A stretch of DNA of 64,000 nucleotides, taken from positions 744,001 to 808,000 of the forward strand of contig NZ_MINI01000038.1 in the NCBI RefSeq assembly GCF_002906855.1, in the 5' to 3' direction. Under the pieces are notes generated by a model, which had not been told where the DNA came from, did not search any database, and was given only the letters and a program-made list of their open reading frames with translations. The position numbers and the translations under genes were made by a program. Of this stretch, positions 1 through 8,207 are shown one piece after another (positions within the stretch are counted from its first letter, which is position 1; each line of letters starts with the position of its first letter). Origin of the DNA: Pseudomonas putida (GTDB lineage Bacteria; Pseudomonadota; Gammaproteobacteria; Pseudomonadales; Pseudomonadaceae).

Positions 1-1523
1 TGGCAGAGGGGCCTTATGCCAAGGCTCGGCAATTCCCCGTGTCGAGTGTCACCGGGGAGGGTATCGATGTTTTGCGCCGGGCCTTGCTGGAGGCCGAAGT
101 GCGGGTGCGCCAGCGCAGCGTGCGCGGCGGTTTTCGCCTTGCGGTCGATCGGGCCTTCGCCGTGACCGGCGCCGGGGTGGTCGTGACCGGCACGGCACTG
201 GCCGGGCGCGTCAGTACCGGCGACACATTGCTGCTGGGCAAGGCCGGCAAGCCGGTGCGGGTGCGTGGCCTGCACGCGCAGAACCAAGTGGCATTGGTGG
301 CAGAGGCCGGCCAGCGGGTGGCGTTGAACATCACTGCCGAACGCCTGGCGGTGGAGCAGGTGCACCGAGGCGACTGGTTGATGCCCGAATGGCTGCATGC
401 ACCCAGCGTGCGGGTGGACATCGAACTGTGCCTGCTGCCCGGGGAAACCCGCATTTTCGAGCATTTCAGTGCTGTTCACGTACACCTCGGTACCCAGGAT
501 GTGACGGCCCGGGTGGCCTTGCTCGAAGGCGAAACCCTGGCCGCTGGCCAACGCATGTTTGCCCAGTTGCTGCTCAACGCGCCGTTGCAGGCGGTTCACG
601 GTGACCGCCTGGTGCTACGGGATCAGCGTGCCCAGCGCACCCTTGGCGGCGGCAAGGTGCTCGACCCATTCGCGCCGAGTCGGCAGCGCCGCAGTGAAGA
701 ACGCCTGCGCCAGCTACAGGTGCTGCGTGATGCCGAGAGCCTGGAGGAGGCACTGCCGGCCTTGCTTGCCAGTGCGCTCGGTGGCCTCGACCCGCAGCGC
801 CTGGAGCGCCAGTTCAATCGCCAGCGCGATACCTGGTTGTTGCCCAATGATGTACTGGTGGTAGCCACACGCCAGGGCCCGTTGCTGTTTGCCAAAGGTC
901 GATGGCTTGCGCTGAAGCATCAGGTGCTGCAGCAGCTGGCGCGTTTTCACGAACAGGAGCCTGACCAGCTCGGCCCGGACCGTGACCGCCTGCGGCGCTT
1001 CGCCGCCTTGCCGCTGGAGCGTCCCGCGTTTGTCAGCTTGATCGATGAGCTGCTTAATGAGGAGGTGATAGCCAGCAGCGGGCCATGGCTGCATTTGCCT
1101 GATCACAAGGTGCAGTTGAGCGCCGCCGACAGTGTTTTGTGGGAGCGACTGCAGCCGAAGTTGCTGGCAGGGCAATATGACCCGCCCTGGGTTCGGACGT
1201 TGGCTGCTGAAGAAAACTGCGCGGAGGCGGATGTGCGCCTGCTGCTGCGCAAGCTGGCCCGTCTGGGCCTGGTGCATCAGGTAGTGCGCGACCTGTTCTA
1301 CCCAGAGGTGACGCTAGGGCGCATGGCAGAGCTGCTGCTGGGGCAGGCCAGCGAGACGCCGATAGTGCAGGTTGCTGCGTTTCGCGATATGTTGGGCATC
1401 GGTCGCAAGCGCAGTGTGCAGATTCTCGAATACTTCGACCGCATCGGCTTGACCCGTCGGGTGGCCGACCAGCGCTACATTCGCGCCGACAGCGCCCTGG
1501 CCCAGCAGCAGGCCAGGCACTGA
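1..1523 (+). CDS. selB: Selenocysteine-specific elongation factor SelB (5' partial)
   Basis: SelB is the EF-Tu-like factor that carries Sec-tRNA to UGA codons and binds the SECIS hairpin through its C-terminal winged helices. The window opens inside the gene, near the end of the GTPase domain (VSSVTGEGIDVL), and the frame is open from base 3. What remains is the beta-barrel domains (VTGTALAGRVSTGD) and about 300 residues of winged-helix repeats, ending in a typical last WH domain (MLGIGRKRSVQILEYFDR). The GTP-binding motifs lie upstream of the window. The tRNA-Sec gene begins 6 bases after the stop, which supports the call strongly. selA is expected just upstream. Confidence 0.95.
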   Translation, partial: AEGPYAKARQFPVSSVTGEGIDVLRRALLEAEVRVRQRSVRGGFRLAVDRAFAVTGAGVVVTGTALAGRVSTGDTLLLGKAGKPVRVRGLHAQNQVALVAEAGQRVALNITAERLAVEQVHRGDWLMPEWLHAPSVRVDIELCLLPGETRIFEHFSAVHVHLGTQDVTARVALLEGETLAAGQRMFAQLLLNAPLQAVHGDRLVLRDQRAQRTLGGGKVLDPFAPSRQRRSEERLRQLQVLRDAESLEEALPALLASALGGLDPQRLERQFNRQRDTWLLPNDVLVVATRQGPLLFAKGRWLALKHQVLQQLARFHEQEPDQLGPDRDRLRRFAALPLERPAFVSLIDELLNEEVIASSGPWLHLPDHKVQLSAADSVLWERLQPKLLAGQYDPPWVRTLAAEENCAEADVRLLLRKLARLGLVHQVVRDLFYPEVTLGRMAELLLGQASETPIVQVAAFRDMLGIGRKRSVQILEYFDRIGLTRRVADQRYIRADSALAQQQARH

Positions 1524-1529
1524 GTTCAA

Positions 1530-1625
1530 GGAAGGCAATCGCGCCCGGTGGCGCGGCCGGGCTTCAAACCCGGTTGGGGACGGCAGCCGTTCCCGGGCAG
1601 GTTCGACTCCCGCTGCCTTCCGCCA
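1530..1625 (+). tRNA. selC: tRNA-Sec (anticodon UCA)
   Basis: This 96-base tRNA has a long acceptor stem (GGAAGGCA pairs with TGCCTTCC), anticodon TCA at 1564-1566 inside the loop CTTCAAA, a long variable arm, a T-arm containing GGTTCGACTCC and an encoded 3' GCCA. The extra-long acceptor and variable arms are diagnostic of tRNA-Sec. It lies 6 bases behind selB with no room for its own promoter, so it is probably transcribed with selB and cut out by RNase P and 3' nucleases. Confidence 0.97.
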
Positions 1626-1648
1626 TTCTTACTGCCAGTCAGGGCCTT

Positions 1649-1679
1649 TGTGTGAGCGGGCTTGCCCCGCGAAGAGGCC
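1649..1679 (+). repeat. Single REP-like element
   Basis: Bases 1654-1679 are identical to the right arm of the REP pair at 31317-31403 (bases 31378-31403) and contain the inverted repeat GCGGGCTTGCCCCGC. It sits between selC and the convergent asparaginase gene, where it may act as a transcript-end hairpin. Confidence 0.75.
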
Positions 1680-1693
1680 CTGGCAGGCGATAA

Positions 1694-2689
1694 TCAGGCT
1701 CGCTCCCCGCACAGATCCAGCGCAAACCACCGCTCCGCCGCATCGACATCCAGCCCGGCCCCCAGCAGCGCAAACATCTTGCCCAGCGCCGCCTCACGGG
1801 TCATGCCACCACCACTGACCAGTCCGGCGCCACGCAAGCGGTTACCCGCTGCATAGGTATCAAACACCACCGCCCCTTCCGGACACTGGCTGATGGCAGC
1901 CAGCAGCACACCACGCTGGCGCGCTTCACGTAGCACGTCGAGCAGCGCCTGGTCATCCGACGGCCCGGTACCGCTGCCATAGCATTCCAGCAGCAGACCT
2001 TGCACGCCGCTGTCGAGCAGTGCCTTCAGGTGCCCGGCCTGCAGGCCCGGGAACACCGGCATCACCGCCAGGTTGACTGGCTGGCGCTGCTGCCGATAGC
2101 CCAGGGCAGCAGGCAGTTCGGCGGCACGCTCACCGTCACGATGGCGCGGCAGCGCGGCAAAGGCATCGAAGGCCTCGCTGCGCAGCTTCGAAGCCCGGCA
2201 GCCATGCAGCAGCTGGCCGTGGAAGTACAACTGCACGCCAGCTTCCATGCCCTGTTCGACCAGGCGCAAGGCCCCGCACAGGTTAGCCCAGGCATCGCTG
2301 CCCGGCGCACCGGCCGGCAGCATCGAGCCGGTCAGCAGCACCGGCACCGGCAGGCCCAGCAGCAAGAACGACAGCGCCGCGGCGCTGTAGGCCAGGCTGT
2401 CGGTGCCATGCAGCACCAGCACACCGTCATGGCCGGCGTCCACCGCCTCGACGATGGCATCGCGCATCGCCAGCCAGTTGTGCTGCTGCATGTTGGCGCT
2501 ATCGAGCAGCGGGTTCATATCCTGTAGTGTCCATTGCACCTGGGGCGCATCGGTCAGCTGGGCGAGGTGTTCGCGCATCCGCGCATCGAAACCACCGGCC
2601 GGTGCCAGGCCTTCGGCGGTTTCGAGCATGCCGATGGTGCCACCGGTGTAGAGGACAAGGAGATTCTTGACTGCACGCATGGAAAACAT
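1694..2689 (-). CDS. ansA: L-asparaginase, type I (cytoplasmic)
   Basis: It hydrolyses L-asparagine to aspartate and ammonia in the cytoplasm. The first catalytic motif YTGGTIGM lies at residues 14-21 and the second, HGTDSLAYS, at 94-102, giving the two catalytic threonines of the asparaginase family. There is no signal peptide, which points to the type I enzyme. Length is 331 residues; a second ATG at 2680 (MRAVKNLL) would remove three residues, and neither start has a clear ribosome site. The neighbouring symporter gene lies upstream on the same strand and could supply amino acids. The exact substrate (asparagine, or glutamine as well) cannot be read from sequence. Confidence 0.88.
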   Translation of the reverse strand: MFSMRAVKNLLVLYTGGTIGMLETAEGLAPAGGFDARMREHLAQLTDAPQVQWTLQDMNPLLDSANMQQHNWLAMRDAIVEAVDAGHDGVLVLHGTDSLAYSAAALSFLLLGLPVPVLLTGSMLPAGAPGSDAWANLCGALRLVEQGMEAGVQLYFHGQLLHGCRASKLRSEAFDAFAALPRHRDGERAAELPAALGYRQQRQPVNLAVMPVFPGLQAGHLKALLDSGVQGLLLECYGSGTGPSDDQALLDVLREARQRGVLLAAISQCPEGAVVFDTYAAGNRLRGAGLVSGGGMTREAALGKMFALLGAGLDVDAAERWFALDLCGERA

Positions 2690-2752
2690 CCGTAGCGGTG
2701 AGCGGAGGTAGAGCAGCCGCCCACGGACGGGGCGGCTGGGCAGGGCAGGATA

Positions 2753-4195
2753 TCAGCGCTGCAGCTGAGCTTGGCCGACTGCTTTGTCAGTGGCTGTTTC
2801 CGCCTGCAGATTGGCAGGCCAGGCGTTGCGGTCCAGATCCAGGTCGGCGAACTTCGACGAGTCGAACACTGGCTGCTTGATGCCAGCCTTGCGCTGGTCA
2901 TCATAGTCGCGCATCACCCGCAGGCCGACCTTGAACAGCAGGGCCAGGGCCACCAGGTTGACGAAGGCCAGGCAGGTCATGGTGATGTCGGCGAAGGCGA
3001 ACACGGTCGACAGGTCCTGCATCGAACCCCACACCACCAGCGCCAGTACCAGGGCGCGGAACGCCAGCAGTACCATGCGGTTGCGGCTGAGGAACTGCAG
3101 GCTGTTCTCGCCCAGGTAGTAGTTGTAGAGAATGCAGGTGAATACGAACAGCGACAGTGCCACGCTGACGAACAGGCGACCCCAGTCACCGACCACGGCG
3201 GCCAGCGAGTTCTGGGTCAGGACGATGCCGTCACCTTCGAAGCCTGGGGTGTAGAAGCCCGACAGCAGGATCAGCAGCGCGGTGCAGGTGCAGATCACGA
3301 AGGTGTCGAGGAACACGCTGAACGCCTGGACCACGCCCTGGGCGCCCGGGTGCTTCACCGCAGCCACGGCGGCCACGTTTGGCGCACTGCCCAGGCCTGC
3401 TTCGTTGGCGAACACGCCACGCTTCACGCCCATGACGATGGCGCTGCCGAGCAGGCCGCCGAATGCCGGGTCGAGGCCGAAAGCGCTCTTGAAGATGGTT
3501 TCCAGCATGGCCGGCACGTGCTCGATCTGGGTGCCGATCACGTACAGGGTCACGCCGATGTAGGCCAGGGTCTTGATCGGTACCAGCAGGTCCGACACCG
3601 CCGCGATGCGCTTGATGCCACCGAGGAAGGTGATGGCCAGCAATACGGCCAGGACAATGCCGGTGTGGCGCGGGTCGAAGGCGAAGGCGTTCTGCAGCGA
3701 GTGGGTCACGGTATACGACTGCAGGCCGATGAAGGCGAAGCCGTAGGTGACCAGCAGCAGGATCGAGAACACGATGGCCATGCTTTTGCGCTTCAGGCCG
3801 TGCTGGATGTAGTAGGCCGGGCCGCCACGGTACAGGCCGTCGCCGTCGGCGCGCTTGTACACCTGGGCCAGGGTGCATTCGAAGAAGCTGCTGGCCATGC
3901 CGACCAGGGCAGTGACCCACATCCAGAACACCGCGCCTGGGCCACCCAGGGTCACGGCGATGCCGACACCGGCGATGTTACCGGCGCCCACGCGGCCGGC
4001 GAGGCTCAGCATCAGGGCCTGGAAGGAGCTCAGCTGGCCTGCCTGGCCACGCAGCGATTCCTTGAATACAGCGAACATGTGGCCGAAGTGGCGGAACTGA
4101 ACGAACCGGGAACGGATGGTGAAGTAGCTACCCAGCCCCACGATCAGCACGATGAGAAGTTTCCCCGAGAGGAAATCGTTGATTACTTCGAGCAT
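2753..4195 (-). CDS. Sodium:alanine/glycine symporter, AGCS family
   Basis: This inner-membrane carrier takes up a small neutral amino acid with sodium. The 480-residue protein has the AGCS signature region near residues 70-110 (GNIAGVGIAVTLGGPGAVF followed by a WVTALVGM helix) and the conserved FANEAGLGSAP segment near 260-275. About 10-11 hydrophobic segments are visible and the C-terminal tail is polar. A GAGG ribosome site precedes the start. Its close position upstream of asparaginase on the same strand suggests a shared amino-acid uptake and use role. Substrate is inferred from the family only. Confidence 0.9.
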   Translation of the reverse strand: MLEVINDFLSGKLLIVLIVGLGSYFTIRSRFVQFRHFGHMFAVFKESLRGQAGQLSSFQALMLSLAGRVGAGNIAGVGIAVTLGGPGAVFWMWVTALVGMASSFFECTLAQVYKRADGDGLYRGGPAYYIQHGLKRKSMAIVFSILLLVTYGFAFIGLQSYTVTHSLQNAFAFDPRHTGIVLAVLLAITFLGGIKRIAAVSDLLVPIKTLAYIGVTLYVIGTQIEHVPAMLETIFKSAFGLDPAFGGLLGSAIVMGVKRGVFANEAGLGSAPNVAAVAAVKHPGAQGVVQAFSVFLDTFVICTCTALLILLSGFYTPGFEGDGIVLTQNSLAAVVGDWGRLFVSVALSLFVFTCILYNYYLGENSLQFLSRNRMVLLAFRALVLALVVWGSMQDLSTVFAFADITMTCLAFVNLVALALLFKVGLRVMRDYDDQRKAGIKQPVFDSSKFADLDLDRNAWPANLQAETATDKAVGQAQLQR

Positions 4196-4373
4196 TGGAA
4201 AATGACCTCGATTCTTATTGTTCGCGTGGAAAGACAGCGGACGGCAGGCGCACCGCTATTCGTTGGGGCGCATGGTTGGCCATGACAAAGGTGGTTACAA
4301 TTTCGCGGGTTGCTCTGATTTGGTGCGACTTGATGCTAGACTGGCATCATTCGCGTCACCTGAGCCCCCTGTC

Positions 4374-5183
4374 ATGAGCGATCATTTCGCGACCAACCTC
4401 AAACTGGCCTGCAGCCATTACCGCTCTATCTCGGAAGTTTGCCGCCAGCTGTCGATCAACCGCGCGCAGTTCAACAAGTACCTGAGCGGCCAGAGCCGCC
4501 CGACGCCGTTCAACCTCAAGCGCATCGGTGATTTCTTCGGTGTCGAGGATTACGAGCTGAATTTGCCGGCCGAACAGTTCGCTCGCCTGATCGGCGCACG
4601 TGTGTCGGCGGTCTCCGACCAACCCGACGACCCGATCAGCGAACTGTTCCGCCCACTGCACGAACACGCCGGCAACCTGTCACGCTATTGCGGCTATTAC
4701 TTCGAGTATTCCAACTGCATGTCGGTACCCGGCACCATCCTGGTGTCGCTGGTGCACCTGTGGGAAGAACGCGGCCGGTTCCTGTTCGAGCGCCAGGAAC
4801 GCCAGGAGCGCTCCAGCGCCACCGACCAGCATGCCGAGGTGCGCTGCCGCTACCTGGGCGCGGCGTTCCAGCTGCAGGACCGGATGTTCCTCATCGACTA
4901 CGAGTCGCTGACTTTCAACGAGATGAGCCAGACCATTCTTATCCCTAGCTTCAAGAGCCGCATCACCCGCCTGAACGGCCTGAAGTCCGGGGTGTCCAGC
5001 GGCGACCGGCGCAACCCGGCATGTACCCGGGTGGTGTGGGAATACCTGGGGGAGGAGATCAACCGCATCAATGCCTATCGGCAGGTCAGGCTGTACCGGC
5101 CGGATGACCCACGCATCGATGACGATGTGCGTGAGCGGTTAAGTGTAGGGCCGTTGCGTAACAGCCTGTTCGAAATCGAATGA
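4374..5183 (+). CDS. HTH (XRE-type) transcriptional regulator
   Basis: This is a DNA-binding regulator. Residues 1-65 form a Cro/C1-type helix-turn-helix (SISEVCRQLSINRAQFNKYLSG), followed by about 200 residues with no named domain that I recognise. The start chosen is the ATG at 4374 (MSDHFATNLKLAC), because the HTH begins there; the open frame runs back to 4218 but that extension has no domain content. Length is 269 residues. It is divergent from the symporter gene, 178 bases away, and may control it. The effector is unknown. Confidence 0.82.
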   Translation: MSDHFATNLKLACSHYRSISEVCRQLSINRAQFNKYLSGQSRPTPFNLKRIGDFFGVEDYELNLPAEQFARLIGARVSAVSDQPDDPISELFRPLHEHAGNLSRYCGYYFEYSNCMSVPGTILVSLVHLWEERGRFLFERQERQERSSATDQHAEVRCRYLGAAFQLQDRMFLIDYESLTFNEMSQTILIPSFKSRITRLNGLKSGVSSGDRRNPACTRVVWEYLGEEINRINAYRQVRLYRPDDPRIDDDVRERLSVGPLRNSLFEIE

Positions 5184-5191
5184 TGACGCCT

Positions 5192-5986
5192 TCAAAGCGT
5201 CAGCCGGCGTAGCCACTCGCCGATTGGGTTGCCTGAGTCGAGCAACAACTTGGTTGCCATGATGCAGCACACGCAGACCAATAATGGTTTGATCAGGCGG
5301 GGGCCGAAGTACACGGCGCAGCGAGCGCCCAGTTGAGCACCGACAAACGCCGCGCTTGCCATGGCCAGCGCTAGAGGCCAGATGATTGCTCCGCTCAGTG
5401 AAAACACTGACAGTGCGCCCAGGTTGCACGCGGCGTTCAGCAGCTTGCTGTTGCAAACGGCCTGTAGCAGATGCTGGCCCAACAGGATGACGCAGGCGAG
5501 CATGAAGAACGAGCCGACGCCTGGGCCGAAGATCCCGTCATAGAAGCCAATGACTGGCGCCACGGCAATGCAGAACACGCTGGTTGAAAGCTTCGCCTTG
5601 CGCGACTGCTCATTGGGTTTCGGGCTGAACGCGAAATACGCGGCTACCAGAATCAGCAGTATGGGAACGGATGCCTGCAGTAGCGTCTTAGGTATCAGGC
5701 TGACTGACAAGGCGCCGAGCGCGCCGCCGATGAAAGACATAAGTGCCATTGGGCTGCCACATTTCCAATCGATCATGCCTTTACGGGCAAAGGCGCATGT
5801 AGCCGATACCGTAGCCGAAGCGGCCTGAAATTTGTTGGTGGCAATCGCCGCCAGAGGTTCGATACCGGCTACAAACAATACCGGCAGTGTAATCAGGCCG
5901 CCGCCGCCGGCGATCGCATCGAAGAAGCCGGCGGTGAAAGCGACTAGGGCGAGTATGAGAATGAATGAAAAATCGAGTTCGATCAT
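5192..5986 (-). CDS. TauE/SafE-family membrane transporter
   Basis: An integral membrane protein of the TauE/SafE (UPF0721) family, whose members export sulfite, sulfoacetate or other small organic anions. It has 264 residues and about eight hydrophobic segments; the family motif GGGGLITLP lies near residues 27-35 and IATNKFQA near 47-54. A good AGGAAG ribosome site precedes the ATG. It begins 17 bases after the oxygenase gene on the same strand, so the two are very likely one operon. Base composition is lower in G+C than in the flanking genes. Substrate is unknown; by context it could export the product of the oxygenase. Confidence 0.85.
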   Translation of the reverse strand: MIELDFSFILILALVAFTAGFFDAIAGGGGLITLPVLFVAGIEPLAAIATNKFQAASATVSATCAFARKGMIDWKCGSPMALMSFIGGALGALSVSLIPKTLLQASVPILLILVAAYFAFSPKPNEQSRKAKLSTSVFCIAVAPVIGFYDGIFGPGVGSFFMLACVILLGQHLLQAVCNSKLLNAACNLGALSVFSLSGAIIWPLALAMASAAFVGAQLGARCAVYFGPRLIKPLLVCVCCIMATKLLLDSGNPIGEWLRRLTL

Positions 5987-6003
5987 CGGGTAACTTCCTG
6001 TTC

Positions 6004-7044
6004 TCAGCCACGAACCAGCAGCGGGTCTTCAGCGATCACGATGGGTGCAGCGAAACGGGAGTATCCGAACTGGCGCACCAGTAAGCGTCGGTTGTCCTGA
6101 ATGATGTTGCGGCCATGCAAGGCGCGCCCGTTGTTGATCAGCAGCGCGGTGTCAGCCTGCAGGTCGAACGTCTCGGGTTGCGCGCTGTGCACGGCTTCCT
6201 GAAATGCATCAAAAGCACGGGCAACTGTGCTGTCAGCATTGTCATTGAGCGAAAAGCGGTAGCTGTTGTACCGAAGCGAGAAGCCGCCATTGGCGTTGTA
6301 CTGCAGTATCGACACGGCTTTACCTGGATTGCCGTGCCCGTGAGCGAAGCAGTCACTGCGGGTGAAGTCGAAAGAAGGCGAAGTAAGGGCAAGTACATCA
6401 AGGCTGGCCATGCCTTCGATGATGCCGCGAAGTGGAATTACATGCGTCGGTTCATGGGCAGGGTTCCAGCGTGCGGTGAGGATCAGTGCGCAAGGCGCGG
6501 GTGAGTGGCCATCACTGGCAATTGTTGAACAGTTGTAGGGCGCTTCGGTGTGTGGTCCCAGCTGCAATCCCGCATGTGAGCTGATTTCGATTTCAGCATC
6601 GGGTCTCTCGTCGGGCCTGGGGATGCAGCCGCCCCCTTTGAAGTTACCGACCAGGCGCACTTGCTTGCCTTCATTGTCGATGTCGAAAGCGAAACTTCGA
6701 TGTTGCGCCAGCGCCAACAGCACTTGGTTGCGTGAAGCCAGGTATTGGCAGCGGTTGCTGCGCGCCATTACTGAAATGTCCGCCAACTGCTCTGGGGCCG
6801 AATCGGTGGGGCAAGGCATTCCCCTGAACATCAACGCGGATAGCAAGCCGTCGCTAAAACGCTGCAGTGTCGATTTTTGATCAGTACTCAATGTTGATTT
6901 GAGCTGCTTGGCGAACAAGCTTGCCTGATCTGCCACTTTTCCAGCCTGAGGTCCCCCTAAGCCGTTAAGAAAATCGCTTGCAAGGTCTATGGCGTGTGCT
7001 TGCCCCTGGTTGAAGTCCAGATACGCGACTTCTGAATGCGGCAT
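6004..7044 (-). CDS. Fe(II)/2-oxoglutarate oxygenase, clavaminate synthase/VioC-like
   Basis: A non-haem iron oxygenase of the TauD/TfdA superfamily. The iron facial triad is readable as H165, E167 (PHTEAPY) and H310 (NGRALHGR), with R324 (LLVRQFG) placed to bind 2-oxoglutarate. The HxE rather than HxD triad is known in clavaminate synthase and in amino-acid hydroxylases such as VioC, so a free amino acid or small peptide is a reasonable substrate guess; this is inference. The start at 7044 (MPHSEVAY) has the ribosome site AAGGAACG. The frame continues upstream to 7113 without such a site. Length is 346 residues. G+C is low here (6841-6900 is 25 of 60). Confidence 0.82.
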   Translation of the reverse strand: MPHSEVAYLDFNQGQAHAIDLASDFLNGLGGPQAGKVADQASLFAKQLKSTLSTDQKSTLQRFSDGLLSALMFRGMPCPTDSAPEQLADISVMARSNRCQYLASRNQVLLALAQHRSFAFDIDNEGKQVRLVGNFKGGGCIPRPDERPDAEIEISSHAGLQLGPHTEAPYNCSTIASDGHSPAPCALILTARWNPAHEPTHVIPLRGIIEGMASLDVLALTSPSFDFTRSDCFAHGHGNPGKAVSILQYNANGGFSLRYNSYRFSLNDNADSTVARAFDAFQEAVHSAQPETFDLQADTALLINNGRALHGRNIIQDNRRLLVRQFGYSRFAAPIVIAEDPLLVRG

Positions 7045-7322
7045 GGAACGTTCCTTGTAAAAATGGGTGAAGTACCCCTGCCGCCGCTCGAAAAATGCTT
7101 CAGCAACCGGCAAGTAGACAGGTCAACAATTCAATGTCGTTATGCTGTTGAACTAAAGTCAGCTTGTTCGTTGAGAGCTGTAGGAGAATTCATCTTGTAA
7201 TCGCGCTGATCGATGAGGAACCTGGACATTGGTGCCGTCCAGACCCCGTGTTGGACTTCCCCGCCCGGAAACCGCAAAATGGCTCCTTTCCTTCTATCAA
7301 CCTGTTCGGATCTGCTGACTCT

Positions 7323-8207
7323 ATGCGTATGCGCCTGATGCTGTTGGGTGGTGGCAATGCCCTCGGGCAAGCGCTGATTCGTCTCGGGGCCGAGGAGGAC
7401 ATCGCATTCCTGGCACCTCGCCCGCCGGAGAACGGCTGGGCTCCGGCCAGCCTCACTCAGCTGCTTGACGATCATCGCCCCGATGCCGTGGTCAACCTGG
7501 CCTACTACTTCGACTGGTTCCAGGCCGAGTCGGTCAGCGATCAGCGCCTGGCTCTGCAGGAGCGGGCAGTGGAGCGGCTGGCGGAGTTGTGCCAGCACCA
7601 CCAGATCACCCTGGTGCAGCCTTCTAGCTACCGGGTGTTCGACGGTTCGCGGGCCACGGCCTACAGCGAGAAGGATGAGCCGGTACCGCTGGGCCAGCGT
7701 GGCCAGGCCTTGTGGCGTATCGAGCAGAGCGTGCGCGCGGCGTGCCCGCAGCATGTGCTGCTGCGCTTCGGCTGGTTGCTGGACGAAAGCATCGACGGTG
7801 CCCTTGGCCGCTTCCTGACCCGTGCCGAGCAACCGCAGGAGCTGCTGCTGGCTGATGACCGCCGCGGCAACCCGACGCCGGTCGACGATGCCGCGCGGGT
7901 GATCCTCTCGGTGCTCAAGCAGCTCGATTGCAGCGCACCGCTGTGGGGCACCTACCATTACGCCGGCAACGAAGCGACCACGCCGCTGGCGCTGGGCCAG
8001 GCAATTCTCAGCGAGGCTGGGCAGTACCGTCAGCTTGCCGTACAGGCGCCGACCGCGCAGGCCCATGCCGCACGGCCGGATGCCAGCGAAGAGCCGCAGC
8101 ACGCGGTGTTGGCCTGCAAGAAAATACTTCACACTTTCGGCATCAAGCCGCGTGCCTGGCGCGCAGGCTTGCCGCCACTACTGGATCGATTCTACCGCCA
8201 TGGCTGA
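7323..8207 (+). CDS. RmlD-like SDR sugar-nucleotide reductase
   Basis: An NAD(P)-dependent short-chain dehydrogenase resembling RmlD (dTDP-4-dehydrorhamnose reductase) and related nucleotide-sugar enzymes. The start at 7323 places the dinucleotide motif MLLGGGNALGQAL at residues 5-17. A segment typical of RmlD follows (DAVVNLAYYFD, then QPSSYRVFDG and AYSEKDEPVPLGQRG near the middle). The canonical YxxxK is not obvious: the expected Tyr/Lys region reads LGQRGQALWRIE, so catalytic activity is uncertain. Length is 294 residues. The stop overlaps the next gene by 8 bases, indicating translational coupling. The frame is open back to 7164 but without domain content. Confidence 0.75.
   Translation: MRMRLMLLGGGNALGQALIRLGAEEDIAFLAPRPPENGWAPASLTQLLDDHRPDAVVNLAYYFDWFQAESVSDQRLALQERAVERLAELCQHHQITLVQPSSYRVFDGSRATAYSEKDEPVPLGQRGQALWRIEQSVRAACPQHVLLRFGWLLDESIDGALGRFLTRAEQPQELLLADDRRGNPTPVDDAARVILSVLKQLDCSAPLWGTYHYAGNEATTPLALGQAILSEAGQYRQLAVQAPTAQAHAARPDASEEPQHAVLACKKILHTFGIKPRAWRAGLPPLLDRFYRHG

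Noticed and set aside
2771..4285. Open frame of 504 residues on the plus strand opposite the AGCS symporter
   Set aside because: Antisense to an unmistakable transporter gene; Gln/His/Ala/Gly-rich with no hydrophobic or catalytic pattern.
7140..8132. Open frame of 330 residues on the minus strand, with a short end piece upstream of the oxygenase gene
   Set aside because: Mostly antisense to the RmlD-like gene. The part outside it could hold only a very short peptide and has no ribosome site.
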